Source: Brevundimonas sp. UBA7534 (lineage in GTDB: Bacteria; Pseudomonadota; Alphaproteobacteria; Caulobacterales; Caulobacteraceae). Taken from it: a stretch of 5,941 nucleotides of DNA. A program made the position numbers and the translations under genes. The stretch spans positions 12,445 to 18,385 of the forward strand of contig NZ_DLMO01000107.1 in the NCBI RefSeq assembly GCF_002479325.1. Reading direction: 5' to 3'. Of the stretch, positions 1 through 4,873 are shown in pieces; positions within the stretch are counted from its first letter, which is position 1; each line of letters begins with the position of its first letter. Below the pieces are notes generated by a model that searched no databases, was not told where the DNA came from, and saw nothing but the letters and a program-made list of their open reading frames with translations.

Positions 1-296
1 CCGCGATAGTGGACCTTGACCGTGTCGGTCGCGACGGGTTGCGGCGCGCCTGGATGGGCCTTGCCGACGCGGCGGTATTGCAGACCGCTTTCGGTGGTGG
101 TCCAGCCGCGCCGCGCGCCGTTCCAGGCCAGATAGGCGCGGTTGCCCGCGTCCCAGCCTTCCTGCGTGCCCGGCGTCGCCACGTTGTCGGCCGCGCGCGC
201 GGCGGCCAGCGACGTCTCCTCGTAGCTGACGGGCGTGTGCGCGCAGGCGGCGACGATCAGGGCGGAGGCGCTCAGGGCCAAGAATCGCAGGGTCAT
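1..296 (-). CDS. FKBP-type peptidyl-prolyl cis-trans isomerase lipoprotein, N-terminal part (runs off left edge)
   Basis: Reading from the ATG at 296-294 gives 98 complete codons before the window ends. Residues 1-17 form a signal peptide with a basic start (MTLRF) and a hydrophobic core. It ends in the lipobox V-A-A-C with Cys18, so the mature protein should be lipidated and membrane-anchored on the periplasmic side. Residues 30-65 are a polar, alanine-rich linker. From about residue 66 the sequence matches the start of an FKBP domain: SGLQYRRVGKA (70-80) and ATDTVKVHYRG (89 onward) correspond to the opening strands of Mip/FkpA-type isomerases, which catalyse proline isomerisation during folding of exported proteins. 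The catalytic core lies outside the window, so activity cannot be judged. The gene starts 39 bp after the GST stop on the same strand, so co-transcription is likely. No strong Shine-Dalgarno is visible. The start is chosen because it gives the lipoprotein signal directly. Confidence 0.87.
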   Translation of the reverse strand, partial: MTLRFLALSASALIVAACAHTPVSYEETSLAAARAADNVATPGTQEGWDAGNRAYLAWNGARRGWTTTESGLQYRRVGKAHPGAPQPVATDTVKVHYR

Positions 297-335
297 AGCC
301 AAGGCTTAGCAGGTCCGTCGCCCGTTCTCACCTGC

Positions 336-983
336 TCAGTCGCGGTCGGGCGCGCCCAGCGGAAAGTAGCTTCGATACGGGCGCGCTTCCTCCACCGCCC
401 GGGCCATCGCCGGCCGCGCCAGGAGCCGCGCGCGATAAGCCCTCAGCGCCTCGAACCGCTCGGGGATCGGATAGGTCCAGTCGGCGTAGAACAGCGCCGG
501 CCCGGCTCCGCAGTCGGCCAGGGAGAAGCCGTGATCGGTCGCCCATTCGCGGCCCTGCATCCGCTCGTCCAGCCACGGATAGATATTGTCAAACGTCGCC
601 GCCGCCTCCGCCACGCTCGGAGGGTGGCGCTGATCCTCCGGACGTAGGGCGTCGTAGATGAAGGCCTGCTGCGGGCCGTTGACGTAGTTGTCGAAGATCC
701 GATCCATCATCCGCACCTCGACGGCGGCGACAGGATCAGCCGGAACCAGCCACGCCGCCTCAGGCCGCGTCGCCGCCAGATATTCGATGATGGCCGTGGC
801 CTCGACGATGGTCGTGTCACGGTCTTGCAGCACCGGAAATCGCTTCAGCGGCCACAGCGCCGCCAACTCCTCCCCGACGCCCGGTTCCTCGAGGTGACGC
901 ATTTCGAACGACGTATCCGCCTCATAGAAGGCCACGATCGCCTTCTGGCAGTAGGACGAGAAGGGATGGGCGTAGAGTTTCAT
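336..983 (-). CDS. Glutathione S-transferase family protein
   Basis: This 215-residue protein has normal length for a cytosolic GST. The N-terminal thioredoxin-like domain (about 1-75) starts with KLYAHPFSSYCQKA. Ser9/Ser10 and Cys12 occupy the usual catalytic position of Ser- or Cys-type bacterial GSTs. The cis-proline is Pro50 in KRFPVL, which binds the glutathione backbone. The usual Glu-Ser glutathione-binding pair appears as Glu61-Ala62 in VEATAIIEYLA. The helical C-terminal domain (about 85-205) carries the N-capping motif S-L-A-D (154-157) in FSLADCGAGPALF. The family conjugates or reduces substrates with glutathione in the cytoplasm; the substrate here is unknown. The ATG start gives the canonical MKLY opening; there is no strong ribosome-binding site. 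The gene faces the TonB receptor across 146 bp, and a perfect inverted repeat lies 12-32 bp upstream of its start, which suggests repressor control. No frameshift is evident. Confidence 0.92.
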   Translation of the reverse strand: MKLYAHPFSSYCQKAIVAFYEADTSFEMRHLEEPGVGEELAALWPLKRFPVLQDRDTTIVEATAIIEYLAATRPEAAWLVPADPVAAVEVRMMDRIFDNYVNGPQQAFIYDALRPEDQRHPPSVAEAAATFDNIYPWLDERMQGREWATDHGFSLADCGAGPALFYADWTYPIPERFEALRAYRARLLARPAMARAVEEARPYRSYFPLGAPDRD

Positions 984-994
984 CGCGGATCTCG

Positions 995-1015
995 ATGGTT
1001 ATGAAACATAACCAT
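995..1015. promoter_or_regulatory. Perfect 9-3-9 inverted repeat, candidate operator for the GST gene
   Basis: The arms ATGGTTATG (995-1003) and CATAACCAT (1007-1015) are exact reverse complements separated by AAA. The site is in AT-rich DNA in an otherwise GC-rich window and its centre lies 22 bp upstream of the GST start. If the TTGACG at 1034-1039 is the minus-strand -35 box, the dyad covers the -10 region and transcription start, a typical place for a dimeric repressor. The GTTAT/ATAAC half-sites recall operators of several winged-helix families (HxlR-like, Fur/Zur-like), but the spacing does not let me assign one. The regulator is not in the window. Confidence 0.7.
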
Positions 1016-1039
1016 GAAATGGCGTCGTCCTATCGTCAA
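1011..1039 (-). promoter_or_regulatory. Candidate promoter of the GST gene
   Basis: On the minus strand TTGACG (1039-1034) matches the alphaproteobacterial housekeeping -35 consensus exactly. A 17-bp spacer then leads to CATGGT (1016-1011) in the -10 position, which is a poor match. The -10 falls in one arm of the 995-1015 inverted repeat. The predicted start would be near 1004, giving a leader of about 20 nt. The -35 is convincing; the -10 is only positional. Confidence 0.4.
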
Positions 1040-1049
1040 GTGCGGTGGA

Positions 1050-1088
1050 TTTGCAAAATCGACTCTTTGCACTTTCGCAAATGGCAAA
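1050..1088. promoter_or_regulatory. Cluster of TTTGC/GCAAA half-sites upstream of the TonB receptor
   Basis: Five copies of the same pentamer, in both orientations, occur in 39 bp. There is a perfect palindrome TTTGCAAA at 1050-1057, an inverted pair TTTGC (1066-1070) and GCAAA (1077-1081) with a 6-bp spacer, and a further GCAAA at 1084-1088. The outer copies also pair as CTTTGC (1065-1070) with GCAAAG (1084-1089). The two TTTGC copies start 16 bp apart, about one and a half helical turns. The cluster ends 41 bp before the receptor ATG, where an operator or activator site would be expected. The cognate protein is unknown. Confidence 0.5.
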
Positions 1089-1093
1089 GCCTG

Positions 1094-1101
1094 TCTAGAA
1101 G
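1094..1101 (+). promoter_or_regulatory. Possible -10 element for the TonB receptor gene
   Basis: TCTAGAAG agrees with the Caulobacter housekeeping -10 consensus GCTANAWC at all positions except the first and last. It lies 28 bp before the receptor ATG. No good -35 hexamer sits upstream at normal spacing; the expected place is inside the TTTGC/GCAAA cluster, which would fit an activator-dependent or repressor-blocked promoter. This is a weak call. Confidence 0.25.
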
Positions 1102-1118
1102 CCGCGTCCGACTTCGAC

Positions 1119-1124
1119 GGGAGG
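1119..1124 (+). promoter_or_regulatory. Ribosome-binding site that fixes the TonB receptor start
   Basis: GGGAGG, a strong Shine-Dalgarno core, lies 5 nt before the ATG at 1130. It selects that codon over the in-frame upstream ATG at 995, because the protein then begins directly with a signal peptide. Confidence 0.85.
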
Positions 1125-1129
1125 ATTTC

Positions 1130-3763
1130 ATGACTCGACGCCTGGCTCTGACGGCGACCGCGGCCCCAGCTTGCATCGCGGCGGCCTGCCTCGTGGCTCC
1201 GGCCGCCTGGGCCCAGAGCGCCCCCACGGCCCTGGACGAGGTGGTGGTCACCGGCTCGCGCATCGCCGGCGGCGATCGCCTGGCGCCCGTCGATGTGGTG
1301 GACCGCCGGACCTTCGCCGCCGCCGGCGTGTCCGACGCTTCGCAACTGGTCCGCCTGCTGACCGCCAACTCGGGGTCGGAAGCCCAGGTCGACCAGTTGA
1401 ACCAGCCGCAAAGCTCGGGCACGGCCCAGTTCAACCTGCGCAATCTCGGCCTGGGTTCGACCCTGGTCCTGGTCGACGGCCAGCGCTGGACCAACAGCGC
1501 GGTGGTCGCCACCGACGGTTCGGCCTTCGTCGACATCAACTCTCTGGTCCCGATGATCGCGCTGGAGCGGGTCGAGGCGGTCAAGGACGGGGCCTCGGCC
1601 GTCTATGGCTCAGACGCCGTGGCCGGCGTGGTCAACTTCATCACCCGCAAGGGCGTGGCTCGCCCCGAGATCAGCGCCAAATACGCCGTCGCCGACGGTT
1701 CGGAAGAAACGGTCATCGAAGCCATCGGCGGCCTGTCGCTGGCGGGCGGCGACCTGACGCTGGCGGCTTCGCATTTCCACCGTTCGGCCCTGGGCTCGGA
1801 CGAGCGCGACTTCACCCAGGCCAAAACCTACGGTCGCGCCGCCTGGACCGCCGTGACCAGCTACGGCCAGCCGGGGTCCTATTATCGCCCTAGCCAGGGA
1901 GGCTATTCGCCGGACCCGGACTGCGACGACGCCGCCTTCGACGACGCCTATCGCAACACCCCGACCGACAGCTTCTGCCGCCTGGACTATTCCGACTTCT
2001 TCGACCTGACGCCGGAAGAGACGCGCACCCAGCTGTTCGCCGACTATCGTCGTCCGATGGCCGGCGCCGATCTCTGGCTCCAAGGCGCCTGGTCCTCGAC
2101 CGAGACCGTCGCGCGCCAGTCGCCGTCCCTGCCGATCCTGGCGCGAAGCCTGACCGTTCCCGCCTCGCACCCCGACAATCCCTTCGGCGAGGACGTGCTG
2201 TTCCGGGGTCGTCTGCTGGGTGCCGAGGCAGGCGCTTCTGTCGCCGACTTCGCCTACCGGACCTGGCGTCTGGCCGGGGGCCTGTCGGGGGACTTCGCCA
2301 ACGGCTGGACCTGGGACCTGTCGGCGACCGCCAGCCGCCAGCACGTCGCCTACGACAAGCCCGACGTGATCGGCAGCGCGCTGCAGAACGCCCTGAACGG
2401 CCTCGGCGGTCCCGGTTGCGATCCGGCGACGGGAACGGCCGGCGTCGGCGCCTGCCGCTATTTCAACCCGTTCGGCAGCGCGTATCTGGGCACGGGTACG
2501 ACCAATGACGCCGATCTGATCGACAGCCTGATCGGCTCCACCGGCCTGCGCGGCGCGGCCGGTCTGACGACCCTGGACGCCTCGACCGGCGGCCAGGCCC
2601 TGGCATGGGGCGGCGGCGCGATCGACCTGGCCCTGGGCGCCCAATATCGGCGCAGCACCTTCCGTCACGACTGGAGCGACCGGGTGAACGCCGGCGACCT
2701 GCTGACGGCCGGCTATTCGCCCGACTTCGACGGCGCGCAGGAGGCCCTGGCCGCCTTCGCCGAGGCCCGCGTCCACCTGGGCGACCGCATCGAGGCGCAA
2801 CTGGCCGCGCGCTATGAATCCTACGACGGCGACGACGGCCAGATCAGCCCCAAGGTCGCCGTGCGCTGGGACGCGACCGACGCCCTGGCCCTGCGCGCCT
2901 CGTGGAGCCAGGGTTATCGCGCGCCGTCGGTTTACGCCCTGACCGGCGCCCAGGCGGCCCAGCCGTCGGTGTTCGACCGGGGCGCCTTCGTCTTCGTCAA
3001 CACCCTGACCTCTGGCGACAACGACCTGAAGCCGGAGGAGTCCGAAAGCCTGACCCTAGGCGTCCTGTGGCGGCCCTTGCCGGGGCTGGAACTGGGCGTC
3101 GACGCCTGGCGCTTCGACTATACGAACCTGGTCGTGAAGGAATCGGCCCAGGCGATCATCGACCAGGCCGCCGCCGACGATGCGGCCGGCCTGACGGGCA
3201 CGCCAGCGCAGCAGCGCGTCACGCGCTCAGGCGCCGGCGCCCTGACCTTCGTGCAGCTCTATTTCACCAACGCCTCGTCGATCGAGACGCAAGGGCTGGA
3301 CCTGTCGGCGCGCTATTCGCGCGACCTGTGGGGCGGCGCCGCCAGCGCGTCCGCGACCTGGACCCATGTGGACCGCTACGACATCCGCCTGGCGTCCGGC
3401 GCGGCCGCGACCTCGGGCGTGGGCTGGACCAATCTGAACACCCTGGGCCGCTCCCTGCCGCAGGATCGCGGCGAGTTCGCCCTGTCCTGGGTGAACGCCG
3501 CCCACAGCCTGACGGCCCTGGTCCACTACACCTCGGGCTATCGCAACGACCGCAGCGGCATCACCGATCCGAAGATCGCCAGACAGACCACGATGGACCT
3601 GCTCTACACCCGCACGATTGGCGCCGACCTGGATTTGTCGCTGGGCGTGGTCAACCTGACCGACGAGGACCCGCCGCTGGCCCAGTTCGCCCTCGGCTAC
3701 GACCCCGTCGTCGCCGACCCGCGCGGGCGAGTGGTCAGCCTGGGGCTGACGAAGCGGTTCTGA
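1130..3763 (+). CDS. TonB-dependent outer-membrane receptor
   Basis: The 877-residue protein starts with a Sec signal peptide (about 1-28, ending APAAWA before Gln29). A TonB box lies at 35-45 (LDEVVVTGSRI). There is no STN signalling domain ahead of it, so direct coupling to an anti-sigma factor is unlikely. The plug domain spans about 45-175. It includes LVLVDGQRW (112-120) and ends in the diagnostic ERVEAVKDGASAVYGSDAVA stretch (146-165) followed by GVVNFITRKG. The rest is a 22-strand-type beta-barrel. It has conserved ISPKVAVRWDATDALALRAS (572-591) and GYRAPSVYAL (595-604), a NDLKPEESESLTLGV strand, a VNLTDEDPP turn (841-849), and a C-terminal strand ending in the aromatic Phe877 needed for BAM assembly. 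Two cysteine pairs in predicted loops (265/283 and 430/442) may form disulfides. The receptor imports a ligand across the outer membrane using TonB-ExbBD energy. The ligand is not evident: siderophore, sugar, cobalamin or peptide are all possible. There is no adjacent transporter or enzyme to narrow it. The start follows GGGAGG. Confidence 0.95.
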   Translation: MTRRLALTATAAPACIAAACLVAPAAWAQSAPTALDEVVVTGSRIAGGDRLAPVDVVDRRTFAAAGVSDASQLVRLLTANSGSEAQVDQLNQPQSSGTAQFNLRNLGLGSTLVLVDGQRWTNSAVVATDGSAFVDINSLVPMIALERVEAVKDGASAVYGSDAVAGVVNFITRKGVARPEISAKYAVADGSEETVIEAIGGLSLAGGDLTLAASHFHRSALGSDERDFTQAKTYGRAAWTAVTSYGQPGSYYRPSQGGYSPDPDCDDAAFDDAYRNTPTDSFCRLDYSDFFDLTPEETRTQLFADYRRPMAGADLWLQGAWSSTETVARQSPSLPILARSLTVPASHPDNPFGEDVLFRGRLLGAEAGASVADFAYRTWRLAGGLSGDFANGWTWDLSATASRQHVAYDKPDVIGSALQNALNGLGGPGCDPATGTAGVGACRYFNPFGSAYLGTGTTNDADLIDSLIGSTGLRGAAGLTTLDASTGGQALAWGGGAIDLALGAQYRRSTFRHDWSDRVNAGDLLTAGYSPDFDGAQEALAAFAEARVHLGDRIEAQLAARYESYDGDDGQISPKVAVRWDATDALALRASWSQGYRAPSVYALTGAQAAQPSVFDRGAFVFVNTLTSGDNDLKPEESESLTLGVLWRPLPGLELGVDAWRFDYTNLVVKESAQAIIDQAAADDAAGLTGTPAQQRVTRSGAGALTFVQLYFTNASSIETQGLDLSARYSRDLWGGAASASATWTHVDRYDIRLASGAAATSGVGWTNLNTLGRSLPQDRGEFALSWVNAAHSLTALVHYTSGYRNDRSGITDPKIARQTTMDLLYTRTIGADLDLSLGVVNLTDEDPPLAQFALGYDPVVADPRGRVVSLGLTKRF

Positions 3764-4196
3764 TGACGCCATGAGCTGCTGGGGTAGGGCTCCGCGAGTA
3801 GCAGAACGGGGGTCCCAGAGCCTTTGCGGAAATCGTCTTGCTTACCGTCACCTGAGACCGCCACAGACCCAGATGGCCTGCGCCCCTCATCGGATACCGG
3901 GTCCGGTAACCGATGAAACGGAGGCGGATCGGCTGCACCGGCTGGCACGAACCGTCTGACCCAGATCTTTCCCCGACAGCCTCGAGCTCAGGCTGATCGG
4001 CCCATTCTAGCCAATCCGCCTCTTCATAGCGCGGCGGCTCGGCAGGGACACCGTGCGCGCCTTCAATGAAGGTCGATCCTTCGAACTCATAAAGCCAGAC
4101 GCCGGAGAACTCCCGTGTCGGCCCGTCGATCCCTCGTTGCGAGCACGATGGAAGGGCGAAGCTGAAGACCGCGACGATGATCCATCGGCTTCTCAT
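3735..4196 (-). CDS. Putative lipoprotein of unknown function
   Basis: This 153-residue protein is not assigned to a named family. It begins MRSRWIIVAVFSFALPSC: basic residues, a hydrophobic core and a lipobox L-P-S-C with Cys18, so it is probably exported and lipidated. The mature part starts with a hydrophilic stretch, then GVWLYEFEGSTFIEG (32-46), an acidic Trp-containing segment DWLEWADQPELE (61-72), and Cys84. Next come RLRFIGYRTRYP (91-102) and GHLGLWRSQVTVSK (107-120). The alternating aromatic and charged pattern suggests a small beta-rich domain, and I have an impression of similar hypothetical lipoproteins in Caulobacterales. The last about 25 residues look unstructured, and the final ten codons, including the stop, overlap the receptor gene on the other strand. 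Codon use is looser than in the neighbours (AGA, CGA, CTA and TCA occur), which fits a recently acquired or weakly expressed gene. The frame is open throughout. The start is chosen for the signal peptide; the ribosome-binding site is weak. Confidence 0.72.
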   Translation of the reverse strand: MRSRWIIVAVFSFALPSCSQRGIDGPTREFSGVWLYEFEGSTFIEGAHGVPAEPPRYEEADWLEWADQPELEAVGERSGSDGSCQPVQPIRLRFIGYRTRYPMRGAGHLGLWRSQVTVSKTISAKALGPPFCYSRSPTPAAHGVIRTASSAPG

Positions 4197-4216
4197 GCAG
4201 GAGCAAATCCGCTTTC

Positions 4217-4222
4217 TTGACG
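4217..4222 (+). promoter_or_regulatory. Candidate -35 element for the YffB-family gene
   Basis: TTGACG followed by C matches the TTGACGS -35 consensus of Caulobacter-type sigma-73. It lies in the 75-bp gap (4197-4271) between the divergent lipoprotein and YffB-family genes, 49 bp before the latter's ATG. The expected -10 region (about 4234-4245) contains only a poor match, so this is an isolated half of a promoter. Confidence 0.3.
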
Positions 4223-4271
4223 CCGCGATACGGTCGATGATCGGCCGGGTTTTCCGAGTGCGAACCCTACG

Positions 4272-4619
4272 ATGGCTTTTGTTCTATACGGCATCCCCAA
4301 CTGCGACACCGTCAAGAAGGCGCGCGTCTGGCTGGACCAGCACGGCGTGGATTACGTCTTCCACGACTACAAGAAGGCTGGCGCCGACCGCGCCAAGCTG
4401 GAGCAGTGGGTGGACGAGCACGGCTGGGAGACGGTGCTCAACCGCGCCGGCACGACGTTCAAGAAGCTGCCCGACGCCGCCAAGGCCGACCTGGATCGCG
4501 ACAAGGCCGTCGCCCTCATGCTGGCCCAGCCCTCGATGATCAAACGCCCCGTGCTGGACCTGGGCGATCGCCGTCTGGTGGGGTTCAAGCTGGACGCCTA
4601 TGCGGCGTCGCTGGGATAA
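4272..4619 (+). CDS. yffB: YffB-type protein of the ArsC/Spx thioredoxin-fold family
   Basis: At 115 residues this has the length of E. coli YffB and shares its landmarks. The N-terminal strand and active-site turn read YGIPNCDTVKKARVWLDQHGVDYVFHDY in two adjoining pieces (6-20 and 21-33). The central helix region has GWETVLNRAGTTFKKL (51-66), then LAQPSMIKRPVL (84-95) with the Arg92-cis-Pro93 pair, and a final GFKLDAY. Cys11 is the only cysteine. The CXXC/CX3C redox pair of some relatives and the three-cysteine relay of plasmid arsenate reductases are therefore absent. The family is often labelled arsenate reductase, but YffB-type members are better described as putative glutathione-dependent thiol reductases of unknown physiological substrate. 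No ars genes are nearby. The ATG gives the family N-terminus; there is only a weak GAG upstream. Its TAA stop directly abuts the stop of the convergent membrane protein. Confidence 0.9.
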   Translation: MAFVLYGIPNCDTVKKARVWLDQHGVDYVFHDYKKAGADRAKLEQWVDEHGWETVLNRAGTTFKKLPDAAKADLDRDKAVALMLAQPSMIKRPVLDLGDRRLVGFKLDAYAASLG

Positions 4620-4829
4620 TCAGGCTTCTGGTGGATACCGGCGCCTCAGCAGGCGGAGTCTTGCACGCCGGACCGGCGGGGTCAGGGAAAGAGCCGCGGC
4701 GATCAGACTCATCGCAACCCCCACCAGACCCGCGATGACCAGGTCATGCGTTACGGCGAGCGCAGCGGCGAATCCCAGCACCGCCGGCGCGGCGGCGCCC
4801 CATACAATCAGTCGATCCCAATTCGTCAT
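4620..4829 (-). CDS. Small two-helix membrane protein, function unknown
   Basis: The 69-residue product is dominated by two hydrophobic segments, about residues 8-27 (ending ALAVTH) and 29-50 (VIAGLVGVAMSLIAAALSL). They are joined by a very short turn (His28-Asp29), a helical-hairpin arrangement. The C-terminal tail is strongly basic (PPVRRARLRLLRRRYPPEA, 51-69). By the positive-inside rule both ends should face the cytoplasm. I do not recognise a named family. It lies 43 bp downstream of cysQ on the same strand and could be the last gene of the pmbA-cysQ operon. Its TGA stop directly touches the stop of the convergent YffB-family gene. No good Shine-Dalgarno precedes the ATG. The clear helix-turn-helix-basic-tail topology argues for a real gene, but its short length keeps some doubt. 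Confidence 0.6.
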   Translation of the reverse strand: MTNWDRLIVWGAAAPAVLGFAAALAVTHDLVIAGLVGVAMSLIAAALSLTPPVRRARLRLLRRRYPPEA

Positions 4830-4858
4830 GCCGTCGATGGTGTCATGACGACCTGAAC

Positions 4859-4873
4859 AGGCGGCTAACGCCT
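4859..4873 (-). terminator. Weak hairpin at the cysQ stop codon
   Basis: AGGCG (4859-4863) and CGCCT (4869-4873) can pair around a 5-nt loop, overlapping the last base of the cysQ stop codon. There is no U-tract downstream on the minus strand and the stem is only 5 bp. It could attenuate transcription into the small membrane-protein gene, but it may be coincidental in GC-rich DNA. Confidence 0.15.

Noticed and set aside
9..647. Plus-strand open frame of 212 codons across the FKBP and GST genes
   Set aside because: It is antisense to two genes with recognisable protein families and contains no motif of its own.
995..1129. In-frame upstream extension of the TonB receptor from the ATG at 995, adding 45 residues
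   Set aside because: The extension is basic and non-hydrophobic, has no ribosome-binding site, and would bury the signal peptide. The ATG at 1130 has GGGAGG 5 nt upstream and starts a normal signal peptide. The extension also crosses the operator-like repeats.
1610..2800. Long open frame of 396 codons on the minus strand inside the receptor gene
   Set aside because: It is rich in Arg, Gly and Ala with no domain or motif, as expected of a shadow opposite a GC-rich gene. The plus-strand receptor frame has clear family motifs through the whole stretch.
2902..3774. Second plus-strand open frame of 290 codons within the receptor gene, and similarly one at 1171-1893
   Set aside because: Both translate to Arg/Pro/Gly-rich low-complexity sequence, the usual product of a shifted frame in GC-rich DNA. 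They are not overlapping genes or frameshifted pieces of the receptor, which is intact.
3776..3822. Possible hairpin between CTGCT and AGCAG, or GGCTC and GAGCC, after the receptor stop
   Set aside because: The stems are only 5 bp with long loops and no U-tract follows, so this is not a credible terminator. The region is also coding on the minus strand.
4177..4539. Plus-strand frame overlapping the start of the YffB-family gene
   Set aside because: It becomes Thr/Ser/Arg-rich where it overlaps YffB in another frame, and YffB has full-length family similarity.
4272..4619. Reading the YffB-family gene as a true arsenate reductase (arsC)
   Set aside because: It has only Cys11, matches YffB landmarks rather than arsenic-detoxification ArsC, and no ars regulator or efflux gene is present.
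4842..4849. 8-bp palindrome GTCATGAC upstream of the small membrane-protein gene
   Set aside because: It is too short to stand out and the pairing breaks immediately on both sides, so I did not list it as an operator.
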